From Sedimentisphaerales bacterium (GTDB lineage: Bacteria; Planctomycetota; Phycisphaerae; Sedimentisphaerales; SM23-30), in the NCBI GenBank assembly GCA_030640865.1, contig DAOWIP010000003.1, positions 1 through 9,668 of the forward strand: a stretch of DNA of 9,668 nucleotides. The letters run 5' to 3'. The translations under genes and the position numbers were made by a program. This document shows, one piece after another, positions 1 through 6,626 of the stretch (within the stretch, counting starts at the first letter, position 1; each line of letters starts with the position of its first letter). Below the pieces are notes generated by a model, which did not search any database, was not told where the DNA came from, and saw only the letters and a list, made by a program, of their open reading frames with translations.

Positions 1-1567
1 ATATAAAACCCTCCGAGGCCCTGCGGTCTTCGTCGTAGCTGCGTAAGACGAGCATAGTGGGTGCGGGCTGTTCGGACAGGCGCCGCCGGCGAACATCAAC
101 CTTCAACCGCCAGTCCTTCTCCGAGACAAAACTGAACGTTCTCCGGCTGTGCCCTGATTTGGAACGGCAGCGAAATTCCCATCGCATCTCCAGCGGAACC
201 TCATCGACCGGAAAGGCACGAAAGGTCTTTTCCCGGAGGAAGCGGAGAACATCTTCTCGATGGGCCTGTAACTGCCTTTTGTCGGCTATTTCCGGAGGCT
301 CAGCCATCTTCATAAACGTTTCCTGGATGGTGGTTGTACGGTCGTCCGGAGGAGGGCCGTCGATATAGATTTTAAGTTCCTGCTGGGATAATTGCGCGGA
401 TTCCGACTCATCGACATCTCCGACCTCGGAAGGTGGAACATTTTTACCCATCAGATGTTTGATAAAGAATGAAAATATCTTCGTGCGGGAAATTTCGTGA
501 TAAGAATGGCCTCCGGGAGTTTCGACCAGAGCAATATTATCTGAGGCATCGTACAGATCATAGATGTTTTTTATATAGTTATAGGCTTTCCGCACAGACT
601 CGATTGTATTAATGCCGTCGCGGTTGGCCTGGGCAATCATGAGTGGTCTGGGCGCGATCAGGGCGCCGATGTCATGATAGTCGCGAAGGTAAGTATTGAT
701 GGGCACCATACAATCGCAGTGGCCGTCGATGGTGCGGGTGTGGATATGCGCTTCGACAGTACTGTTTCCGCAGACCGGTGCGACAGCCTTTATCCGGGGA
801 TCGGCAGCGGCAATGTACCAACTTTGGGCGCCGCCACCGGAGATACCGGTTACGCCGAGTTTTTCCGGGTTGACTTCGGGACGTTGACAGAGCAGGTCAA
901 GACCGCGGATGGCATTCCAAAGCTCGACGCCGCCGGGCGTATATCCCCGGCTGTACCAGTGAAACCAGCCGCGTGCATAACAGCCCCAGTGATCACCGAG
1001 TATCTCCCCCCACTGGATAGTTTCGATAATCAGACAAACGAATCCCAACTGAGCGAATTTTCGAGGATGGGGCTGGTAACGGACCTTCTGCGTGCGGGAA
1101 TGTCCGCAAACATAAATGACAGCGGGAACAGGTTCCGTAATATTATCGGGAATATACAGGTCGGCAGGCACATAAAGATTTGGCAGGGACTCGTAATAAA
1201 GTTTTTCGATACGATAGCCGTCTTTTTGAATGGTGCCGACGATTTTTACATTTAAGGGAGGCCTTTCGCCCTGGAGCGGCACGTCGGTAAGGCTCATCAT
1301 TTCCAGGTATTCGCGATACCGCCGGTCGCGAACATTCAGCCAGTCATCGAGTGTGTTGAAACCGACCAGAGAATTATCTGTAACCTCACTCGCGACACGC
1401 ATTAAATGGTTACGGATATTGTTGGATTGGTCCAGAGGTGGACTGGTTTCGATATGTAATTTTTGGGCGTTGCAGGGCGAACAACCCAAGAAGGTGCAGA
1501 TAATGCCTGTCAATAAAATATAAGTCAAAGGGCTTGCTGACAATTTGTTGAATGGATTTCGGTTCAT
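1..1567 (-). CDS. Secreted/lipoprotein alpha/beta hydrolase, acetylxylan-esterase-like (3' end outside window)
   Basis: An open frame of 522 codons runs from the ATG at 1567 to the window edge without a stop, so the C-terminus is missing. Residues 1-36 form a signal peptide: a basic start, a hydrophobic run (about 14-28), then FLGC with Cys29 as a possible lipidation site; cleavage after CNA (32-34) is the alternative. The body is an alpha/beta hydrolase of the acetylxylan-esterase-like type. It has SRGYTPGGVELWNAIRGLD before the nucleophile elbow GISGGG (Ser243), a likely acid at Asp317 (ANRDGIN) and a likely base at His354 (GGHSYHE). It probably removes acyl groups from glycans in the periplasm or at the surface. 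From about residue 380 a linker and the start of a further domain follow, as in large two-part relatives. AAGGA lies 9 bases before the ATG. The gene sits 69 bases after an O-acetylation pair. Family confidence is good; the substrate is inferred. Confidence 0.85.
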   Translation of the reverse strand, partial: MNRNPFNKLSASPLTYILLTGIICTFLGCSPCNAQKLHIETSPPLDQSNNIRNHLMRVASEVTDNSLVGFNTLDDWLNVRDRRYREYLEMMSLTDVPLQGERPPLNVKIVGTIQKDGYRIEKLYYESLPNLYVPADLYIPDNITEPVPAVIYVCGHSRTQKVRYQPHPRKFAQLGFVCLIIETIQWGEILGDHWGCYARGWFHWYSRGYTPGGVELWNAIRGLDLLCQRPEVNPEKLGVTGISGGGAQSWYIAAADPRIKAVAPVCGNSTVEAHIHTRTIDGHCDCMVPINTYLRDYHDIGALIAPRPLMIAQANRDGINTIESVRKAYNYIKNIYDLYDASDNIALVETPGGHSYHEISRTKIFSFFIKHLMGKNVPPSEVGDVDESESAQLSQQELKIYIDGPPPDDRTTTIQETFMKMAEPPEIADKRQLQAHREDVLRFLREKTFRAFPVDEVPLEMRWEFRCRSKSGHSRRTFSFVSEKDWRLKVDVRRRRLSEQPAPTMLVLRSYDEDRRASEGFI

Positions 1568-1576
1568 CGGTTTTTT

Positions 1577-1581
1577 TCCTT
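1577..1581 (-). promoter_or_regulatory. Ribosome binding site of the esterase gene
   Basis: AAGGA on the minus strand, 9 bases before the ATG at 1567. It supports that start, which also gives a complete signal peptide. Confidence 0.6.
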
Positions 1582-1584
1582 GTT

Positions 1585-1608
1585 AGCCCCTGCTGTTAAG
1601 CAGGGGTT
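1585..1608. repeat. Hairpin between the SGNH and esterase genes
   Basis: An inverted repeat has arms CCCCTGCT (1587-1594) and AGCAGGGG (1599-1606) around a GTTA loop. One G-T and one A-T pair extend it to 10 pairs. There is no T-run after it on either strand, so it does not look like an intrinsic terminator. In RNA it could protect the 3' end of the upstream message or slow read-through into the esterase gene. Confidence 0.7.
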
Positions 1609-1613
1609 CTTAA

Positions 1614-1634
1614 GTAGGGCGGGCCGTGCCCGCC
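1614..1634. repeat. GTAGG-type palindromic repeat, GC-rich variant
   Basis: A GTAG lead-in is followed by a perfect 7-base stem, GGCGGGC (1618-1624) and GCCCGCC (1628-1634), around a 3-base loop. The plan matches the two repeats at 1652 and 2900 (GTAG lead, 7-base stem, 3-base loop), but the stem sequence differs with compensating changes. It begins two bases beyond the stop codon of the SGNH gene. Confidence 0.65.
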
Positions 1635-1636
1635 AT

Positions 1637-2893
1637 TTACCTGAAAATAGTCTTGTAGGGTGGGGTCTTACCCCACGCAGTTTTCTCAAGACAACGAATT
1701 ATCGTTGGTGTGGCAGCCACCGAGTCTTCGAGGTGGATGGTTCGACTGAGCGGGAAAGATTCTTCCCGGCAGAGTTGTTCAGCGAGCAGGGCATAGCCTT
1801 TGCTAAGCGGATGGCTGGCATCGGCGTAGTATTCAGCCGGCAAAGAATCCGGCAAGTAATAGGGAATGTTGTTGTTTTTCAGCCAGGTTCCAATACCCTT
1901 TTTTATTTCCTCATAAGCCTTAATACTATCGCCCTTCATCATGTGTTCGTTAAAGGGACCGACAATTACAAATACCGTGTTATTTCGTTTCTGTAAAGTC
2001 TCAACGGCCTCACAAAAGAATCGCCATTGCAGCGAGGTTTCAAGCTCGACCCAGGGGAAATCCTGACTGCCCAGACCCCTGTCCTGCCAGGAAGTCTGCG
2101 GAAAGTCAGTACCGCTTTCGGAAGCGGTTGTGTCCAGGTCGGCACTGGTCTCAATGCCGGCGCCGTGAAAAATATTGCCGTAAGGATGCTCTATGGACCA
2201 TAAGGAAGGAGGGAGGTTGTCGTAAGAGATTTGCTGTAGATGCGAGGCCCAGCTTAAAAAATGGACATTGCGTTCCAGAATTATACCAATTTTTTGCGAA
2301 GAAGTATCTTTATAGCAGGGGATTTTGGGAATGAACTGAGGGGTCAATCGAGGATGGTTGAAATGAAATTCCTTCTCGGTCTGTAAATCGTGCTTGCGAG
2401 AGGTCATCCACAATGGGTTGAAACACAAAATCACGTTTTTACCGCTGATGCTTCGGCTGTAATACTTTATCAAGCCGGCAAGGGCAACCGGATGAATGCC
2501 ATCTACTCCAAGGTTAGCGAATTCGTTACTACCGACGATTCGATTAAGATGTTGAGACAAGGTATTGTCAGGCGGAACGTAATGGCCCCATACGACCGAA
2601 TCGCCAATAACAAAGGTTTCATACCTGTCCGCGGCCCAGCGGCAGCAGCGTTCGTAGAACCAGTAATCACTGCTCAAATCGTACGGAACACGATAATCAG
2701 CGGACGGCTCGAACTTTTCTAAGAGACACCAACATTTAGGTATCAGGACAAACAGTACAACAACAATAATCACGGCCACTATCGCTTCGCGTGGTGAAAG
2801 CCGTATCCCATTGGACGAAAAAGGAACATCGGGCAGACCCGCAGGGGGATGGCCCGGACTGTTTGTCGATATTTCGGTATTTTTATTTGTCAT
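1637..2893 (-). CDS. Membrane-anchored SGNH hydrolase-like protein, AlgJ/AlgX/DltD-type partner of MBOAT
   Basis: This 418-residue protein has a short cytoplasmic N-terminus, one membrane segment (about 36-55) and an extracytoplasmic SGNH-fold domain. Block I is VIGDSVVWG with Ser99. Block II is NLGVDG (127-132), block III has Asn159 in FNPLW, and the acid-base pair is DASH (Asp358, His361). All four blocks look intact. Such proteins work with an MBOAT channel to place acetyl groups on polysaccharide outside the membrane, and the MBOAT gene lies just upstream with an 82-base gap. The start at 2893 is preceded by AAGG (2899-2902) with a 5-base spacer, and part of that AAGG belongs to a palindromic repeat. 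The last residues (about 405-414, AWGKTPPYKT) are encoded by a second copy of the same repeat and are probably not part of the fold. Which polymer is acetylated cannot be read from the sequence. Confidence 0.85.
   Translation of the reverse strand: MTNKNTEISTNSPGHPPAGLPDVPFSSNGIRLSPREAIVAVIIVVVLFVLIPKCWCLLEKFEPSADYRVPYDLSSDYWFYERCCRWAADRYETFVIGDSVVWGHYVPPDNTLSQHLNRIVGSNEFANLGVDGIHPVALAGLIKYYSRSISGKNVILCFNPLWMTSRKHDLQTEKEFHFNHPRLTPQFIPKIPCYKDTSSQKIGIILERNVHFLSWASHLQQISYDNLPPSLWSIEHPYGNIFHGAGIETSADLDTTASESGTDFPQTSWQDRGLGSQDFPWVELETSLQWRFFCEAVETLQKRNNTVFVIVGPFNEHMMKGDSIKAYEEIKKGIGTWLKNNNIPYYLPDSLPAEYYADASHPLSKGYALLAEQLCREESFPLSRTIHLEDSVAATPTIIRCLEKTAWGKTPPYKTIFR
1652..1676. repeat. GTAGG-type palindromic repeat, copy 1 (inside the SGNH gene 3' end)
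   Basis: This 25-base core is identical to the one at 2900-2924. The stem is GTGGGGT (1660-1666) and ACCCCAC (1670-1676) with a CTT loop. Similar flanks (TTTTCTC, then AAG) follow both copies. This copy is translated in the minus direction as part of the SGNH protein tail. Confidence 0.85.
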
Positions 2894-2899
2894 AGCAGC

Positions 2900-2925
2900 C
2901 TTGTAGGGTGGGGTCTTACCCCACC
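2900..2925. repeat. GTAGG-type palindromic repeat, copy 2 (directly upstream of the SGNH start)
   Basis: The 25-base core is identical to copy 1 and in the same orientation. The stem extends to 8 pairs here: GGTGGGGT (2907-2914) and ACCCCACC (2918-2925). Its end on the minus strand forms CAAG, which with the next base makes the AAGG ribosome binding site of the SGNH gene. Confidence 0.85.
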
Positions 2926-2936
2926 ATTTTCTCTAA

Positions 2937-2972
2937 GTGGCATTCAAGTCCCGTAGGGACAAGTGATACCAC
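2937..2972. repeat. GTCCC/GGGAC palindromic repeat, copy A (MBOAT-SGNH gap)
   Basis: The perfect core is GTCCC (2948-2952), GTA, GGGAC (2956-2960), inside a longer imperfect inverted repeat that ends in GTGG (2937-2940) and CCAC (2969-2972). The flanks match those of the copy at 4586-4603, read on the opposite strand, over about 20 bases. No T-run follows it in the direction of transcription. Confidence 0.75.
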
Positions 2973-2975
2973 ATT

Positions 2976-4352
2976 TCAAAACTGATTATAGATAAATGCC
3001 TGGCCGGTGGAGCCGACACAAACAGCGAGGTAGAAAATCATCATTATTACCGCTGTGATCCGAACCGGGGCAAGGTTTAGAAACCGCTGGGCCGGGGACT
3101 CATACGCAAACTGATACAGCCAGACAGACATAATCAGGAACACAAATAACAAAGGAAACATCGGGTCGGCCAGACCGGACGAAAATATTCTGGTGATTAT
3201 CAAACACACATCGTCCCAGTTCGAGGCCCGAAAGAAAATCCAGGCAAAGGAAACAAAGATAAAGACGAGAATCTGTTTGATCAATTTTGGCATTTTCTCT
3301 TTATAGATTGTGCTGCGCTCGATACTTCTGGTAAGTACCATGCCAAGCCCGTGCAGTGCGCCCCATATAACGAACGTCCAGGCGGCACCATGCCACAGGC
3401 CGGAGATTACAAACGTCAGAAACAGATTTCGGTAGGTGTTGAAACTCCCGCCACGGTTGCCACCAAGCGGAATATAAAGATAATCGCGGAACCATGTAGA
3501 AAGGCTGATGTGCCAGCGGTGCCAGAAATCACCTATACTGACAGCCAGATAAGGATGGTTGAAGTTGAGCATAATGCGAAAACCCATCAGGCGCCCAACG
3601 CCGCGGGCCATATCGGAATAGCCGCTGAAGTCGAAATAAATCTGCCAGGTAAAAGCAAAGGTCGCCAAAAGTAGTGCCGGGGCCTTGTATTCATCCGGTA
3701 CGGAATAAACTTTATCTACATAAACAGCCAGACAGTCGGCCAGGGCAACCTTCTTAAACAGTCCCACGATAAACAGGGAAAAACCATCGGCAATGTCTTG
3801 AGGCGTAAGCCTGGGGGTGTTGCGTATTTGGGGAAGCAGGTTGCCCGCCCGCTCGATGGGGCCGGCCAGCAACAATGGAAAAAAGGATACAAAGACAGCG
3901 TGTCTGACAAAACTTTTTTCCCTTTCGACATTCCCGCGATAGTAATCAACGATGTAGCCGATTGACTTAAAGACATAAAACGAAATACCGACCGGCAGCA
4001 AAATGCCCGACAACTCAACAGCGTAAGAACTGCCCATTTTCTCCAGAAGTAAGTTGATGTTCTCGGTAACAAAGTAGCCGTACTTGAAAAAACTCAACAA
4101 AGCCAGATTGTTGACCACAGTAAGGGTCAGCCACAACTTTTTCCGCCGCCCCGCTTCCATCAGGGCCGCCATAATATAGTCGAACACGGTAGCGTAACCG
4201 ATGAGCAACAGAAACAGCGGATTCCACCAGCCGTAAAAGACATAGGAGACGATAAGTATCCAGAGATTTTTCAGTCTCGTCCGTTTGACAGCCAAGTACA
4301 CCGCGTAGGCAACCAGGAAAAACGGCAGGAATATCCAGTTTTGGAACATCAT
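2976..4352 (-). CDS. MBOAT-family O-acyltransferase (AlgI/PatA-like) for extracytoplasmic polysaccharide acetylation
   Basis: This 458-residue polytopic membrane protein is the usual length for AlgI-like acyltransferases. Clear family marks are the LLPVGISFYVFKSIGY segment (118-133), FDFSGYSDMARG (240-251), DFWHRWHISLSTWFRDYLYIPLGGN (275-299, with His278 and His281) and SGLWHGAAWTF (317-327). The last holds the invariant histidine, His321. The C-terminus FIYNQF resembles the FIYFQF ending common in this family. The protein should pass acetyl groups from a cytoplasmic donor across the inner membrane to the SGNH partner encoded next. ATGATG offers two adjacent starts; the first has GGGAG 9 bases upstream. 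The gene has its own likely promoter and a foldable leader, so it probably starts a separate transcript from the GT9-kinase gene. The acetylated polymer is unknown. Confidence 0.92.
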   Translation of the reverse strand: MMFQNWIFLPFFLVAYAVYLAVKRTRLKNLWILIVSYVFYGWWNPLFLLLIGYATVFDYIMAALMEAGRRKKLWLTLTVVNNLALLSFFKYGYFVTENINLLLEKMGSSYAVELSGILLPVGISFYVFKSIGYIVDYYRGNVEREKSFVRHAVFVSFFPLLLAGPIERAGNLLPQIRNTPRLTPQDIADGFSLFIVGLFKKVALADCLAVYVDKVYSVPDEYKAPALLLATFAFTWQIYFDFSGYSDMARGVGRLMGFRIMLNFNHPYLAVSIGDFWHRWHISLSTWFRDYLYIPLGGNRGGSFNTYRNLFLTFVISGLWHGAAWTFVIWGALHGLGMVLTRSIERSTIYKEKMPKLIKQILVFIFVSFAWIFFRASNWDDVCLIITRIFSSGLADPMFPLLFVFLIMSVWLYQFAYESPAQRFLNLAPVRITAVIMMIFYLAVCVGSTGQAFIYNQF

Positions 4353-4361
4353 AGCACATCA

Positions 4362-4366
4362 CTCCC
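4362..4366 (-). promoter_or_regulatory. Ribosome binding site of the MBOAT gene
   Basis: GGGAG on the minus strand, 9 bases before the ATG at 4352. It lies 5 bases past the 3' arm of the long leader stem (4371-4381), so folding of that stem could alter access to it. Confidence 0.6.
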
Positions 4367-4370
4367 AGTT

Positions 4371-4457
4371 GAAATTTCCCGGCATGCCATTACACAACTG
4401 TTTTGCAGGTAAGACTTTATCGTAAGGTTACTTACACACGTACTAACGGGAAAATTC
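4371..4457 (-). ncRNA. Candidate structured 5' leader of the MBOAT-SGNH transcript
   Basis: On the minus strand GAATTTTCCCG (4457-4447) can pair with CGGGAAATTTC (4381-4371), giving 10 of 11 pairs with one T-T mismatch. Inside lie a small hairpin, GTAAG (4435-4431) with CTTAC (4426-4422), and a weaker one built from TTAC/GTAA and CTG/CAG (about 4413-4392). The element starts a few bases after the predicted transcription start and ends just before the ribosome binding site, which is the layout of a cis-acting leader. I recognise no known riboswitch; the conserved parts of the GEMM c-di-GMP class are not visible. The fold was drawn by eye and may be chance. Confidence 0.3.
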
Positions 4458-4470
4458 AGTCGTGATCGCT

Positions 4471-4499
4471 ATAATACTGGTTATGAAAGAGCTTGTCCA
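4471..4499 (-). promoter_or_regulatory. Sigma70-like promoter for the MBOAT-SGNH genes
   Basis: TGGACA (-35, 4499-4494) and TATTAT (-10, 4476-4471) are separated by exactly 17 bases; each box matches five of six consensus positions. Transcription would start near 4464, leaving a leader of about 110 bases before the MBOAT ATG at 4352. Confidence 0.5.
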
Positions 4500-4519
4500 G
4501 TGGTTATCGAATATTCCCC

Positions 4520-4532
4520 GTCCCTGCGGGAC
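4520..4532. repeat. GTCCC/GGGAC palindromic repeat, copy B
   Basis: The core is GTCCC, TGC, GGGAC. The stem is the same as in the copies at 2948 and 4588, but the loop and flanks differ. It lies 21 bases upstream of the predicted -35 box at 4494-4499. Confidence 0.6.
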
Positions 4533-4585
4533 TAAAATAATATAAGAACAGGTTTCCCAGCGATAAATCGTTAGGCTATTATCAT

Positions 4586-4603
4586 TTGTCCCTACGGGAC
4601 TTG
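4586..4603. repeat. GTCCC/GGGAC palindromic repeat, copy C (holds the stop codon of the GT9-kinase gene)
   Basis: The core is GTCCC (4588-4592), TAC, GGGAC (4596-4600). Flanking bases (TTG before, TTG after, and TATCA further out) match copy A read in reverse. On the minus strand the core reads GTC CCG TAG and supplies the last two codons and the stop of the gene at 4592-6610. Confidence 0.75.
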
Positions 4604-6610
4604 TTTTTGCCGTCTTTTAATATCGTGTCTGGCGATACGGTTTGCTTTGCGATGTACGGCACGGATCAAAAGGATTTTTTCAGAGCTTAATACATCCGAC
4701 TGGAAATAAGCCTTGAAAAAGTTTGTCATATCTGTTTCGTTGAAATAATCTCGCGCTGAAAAATAGAACTGTGCCAGGTCCTTCACCCGCCATCGCTGTG
4801 AATACATCAGCGGCCGAAAGACCCGCTGCAAATCGATCAAACATAATCGCTCATTATCGTATCGGTCGCGGCACAGAAAAATATGCGAAAGATAAAGGTC
4901 CCGATGATAAAATCCGCTTTCATGCAGGCGGCGAACGAGTCGGGCAATTTGCCTGACGATCTCATTTTTATCCTGTAGCAGTTTATATTGCTTTTGCTGT
5001 TCCGGCAGCCGAGGCAGCAATCGTTCCAGGGCGTCGGCGTTGGGTAGTTCCTCGAAGATGACAAAGCTGCGTTTCTCGCCCAGCCAATTGCTCTGTTGTC
5101 CGTAAGCAATCGGTCGAGCCACGGGAACGCCCTTTTCGGCAAGGTTCAGACCGGCGGCGAAATCGAAGACGGCCGCGGCGGCTCGGCTCCGACGTATCAG
5201 CCGACGTTTCAGTAATGCCGTTATACTATGCGAACCGTACCGCTTCAGATAAAGCACAACTTTTTGTCCCGTGTCGTCGGTTAATTTTAGTCTTATCCTT
5301 TCACGTGTGCCCAATCCCGGTTTGGTCAAGTGCTCACCTTCCCGCGAAGCGAACACATCTTCTATAGTCAACAGGTTATTTTGCCGTAACAGTTTCGTAT
5401 AGTTTTTATGCACCAGACCGTTGCCATCAGGTAACGGCTCAAACGATTCCGCGAAAGGTGAGTAATAGGTTTCAGGCATTGCGTCTTTGGCACACGTCGG
5501 CAATGGCCGGCGGTGTTTTTTGTCGCCTGATGTTAATAGTTTCTTCGCCGCGTTATAAACGTCGTCAACCCGGATTTCCGTCAGACAGCGATGGTCCCCG
5601 GAACAGGTTTTCTGTTGGCAGGGTCCGCAATCGACGTCAACTCGCAGACGAATCTCATTTTCATATCCGGTGGCTGTCCAGCGTGGGTCGGTCGGGCCGA
5701 AAAGTGTAATTAGCGGGACATCGAAGGCGGCGGCAATATGACAGGGACCGGTATCGTTGGCTACCATCAGGCAACAGCGACGTATAAGTTCTTTAAGCCC
5801 ACTTAGACTGAGTTTTTCATCCGCCAGACTGAATATATTATTTTTCGCTGCTGTGACGATCCGACGGGCAATATCGCGTTCGACCTCATCAGGCGCGCAT
5901 GAAATAATCACACGATAGCCGTCATCAGTCAGTTTGTCGGCTACCTGCGCAAAACGCTCGGCAGGCCAACATTTACTGGGGCCAAAGGCTCCGCCGGGTA
6001 CCATTATGACCGGGCGATCCTCGTCCGAAAGATGCCATCGCTTAAATAATTCGTCAATTTCGACGCGTTCGCCGGCAAAGAGTTGTAGTACACTGTTTTG
6101 ATTTTGGGCCGATTGCATGGATTCATTCGGCTGTACGTGTTGGTCGATGTGTTCAATGGCTCTATCGATTAGAAATTGGTAATAATCTATCATTGAAATC
6201 GGAGCGAACCGGCCGAGCAAACTGAAAACAGGTACCGGGCAAGTCAGCAACCAGCCCCGGCCGTCGCGGTGATAACCGATGCGGTTTTTTATGTCCGCGA
6301 GATAAACCAACATAGCCGAACGAAAAGAATTGGTCATAAGTACAACAGCATCGAACTTTCGTTCGCGGAGTATTTTGGCAGCGGCCATCAGCCCGTGTTT
6401 TTTTTTGTCAAGGACAATCCGATCGTCCGCCCAGTCCGCCCCGTCTAATATTTCCAGTACGGTCGGATTCGTTAGAAATGTAATCTTCGCCTGCGGCAAC
6501 CCCGCGCGTAAATATCGCAGCGCAGGCGCAGCCAAAACCGCGTCCCCCATCGGTGCGGGCAATACCACCAGAATGTTATACCCATCGGGTATGATTTTAT
6601 TGTGTTGCAT
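4592..6610 (-). CDS. Fusion of GT9 heptosyltransferase-like domain and WaaP/Kdo-kinase-like domain
   Basis: The protein has 672 residues in two domains. Residues 10-360 are a GT9 (WaaC/WaaF-like) transferase: an N-terminal VVLPAPMGDAVLAAPALR stretch with Asp23, a second Rossmann half with PGGAFGPSKCWP (205-216), VANDTGPCHIAAA (283-295), FGPTDPRW (304-311), and a CxxC-type cysteine cluster (Cys328, 331, 336, 342) typical of WaaF relatives. Residues about 400-672 are a WaaP/InaA-type kinase with a likely ATP-binding Lys456 (LYLKRY), the catalytic loop HRDLYLSH (569-576, Asp571) and a metal-binding Asp593 (IDLQR). Together they could transfer a heptose-like sugar to a lipid-linked core and phosphorylate it on the cytoplasmic face of the inner membrane. 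The start is the ATG at 6610; an in-frame TAG just upstream excludes a longer form, and no clear ribosome binding site is seen. It lies 16 bases after the amidotransferase and is probably translated from the same message. These activities are usually on separate proteins. Confidence 0.88.
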   Translation of the reverse strand: MQHNKIIPDGYNILVVLPAPMGDAVLAAPALRYLRAGLPQAKITFLTNPTVLEILDGADWADDRIVLDKKKHGLMAAAKILRERKFDAVVLMTNSFRSAMLVYLADIKNRIGYHRDGRGWLLTCPVPVFSLLGRFAPISMIDYYQFLIDRAIEHIDQHVQPNESMQSAQNQNSVLQLFAGERVEIDELFKRWHLSDEDRPVIMVPGGAFGPSKCWPAERFAQVADKLTDDGYRVIISCAPDEVERDIARRIVTAAKNNIFSLADEKLSLSGLKELIRRCCLMVANDTGPCHIAAAFDVPLITLFGPTDPRWTATGYENEIRLRVDVDCGPCQQKTCSGDHRCLTEIRVDDVYNAAKKLLTSGDKKHRRPLPTCAKDAMPETYYSPFAESFEPLPDGNGLVHKNYTKLLRQNNLLTIEDVFASREGEHLTKPGLGTRERIRLKLTDDTGQKVVLYLKRYGSHSITALLKRRLIRRSRAAAAVFDFAAGLNLAEKGVPVARPIAYGQQSNWLGEKRSFVIFEELPNADALERLLPRLPEQQKQYKLLQDKNEIVRQIARLVRRLHESGFYHRDLYLSHIFLCRDRYDNERLCLIDLQRVFRPLMYSQRWRVKDLAQFYFSARDYFNETDMTNFFKAYFQSDVLSSEKILLIRAVHRKANRIARHDIKRRQKQVP

Positions 6611-6626
6611 GGTAATCTATGAATAG

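Noticed and set aside
674..1255. Plus-strand open frame of 193 codons
   Set aside because: It lies opposite the esterase gene, whose minus-strand frame shows a signal peptide and catalytic motifs; the plus frame resembles no family I know.
1585..1676. CRISPR-like array from clustered palindromes
   Set aside because: Only three hairpins of differing sequence with unequal, translated spacers; no regular repeat-spacer unit and no cas genes.
1580..1996. Plus-strand open frame of 138 codons
   Set aside because: It overlaps the SGNH coding end and three hairpins; low-complexity composition and no recognisable domain.
4353..4470. c-di-GMP (GEMM) riboswitch upstream of the MBOAT gene
   Set aside because: I looked because of the PilZ gene nearby, but the conserved core sequences of that class are not present.
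4588..4607. Plus-strand hairpin followed by TTGTTTTT, resembling an intrinsic terminator
   Set aside because: The stem has only 5 pairs, the same core recurs without a T-run at 2948 and 4520, and no plus-strand gene ends here. It is better read as a repeat copy.
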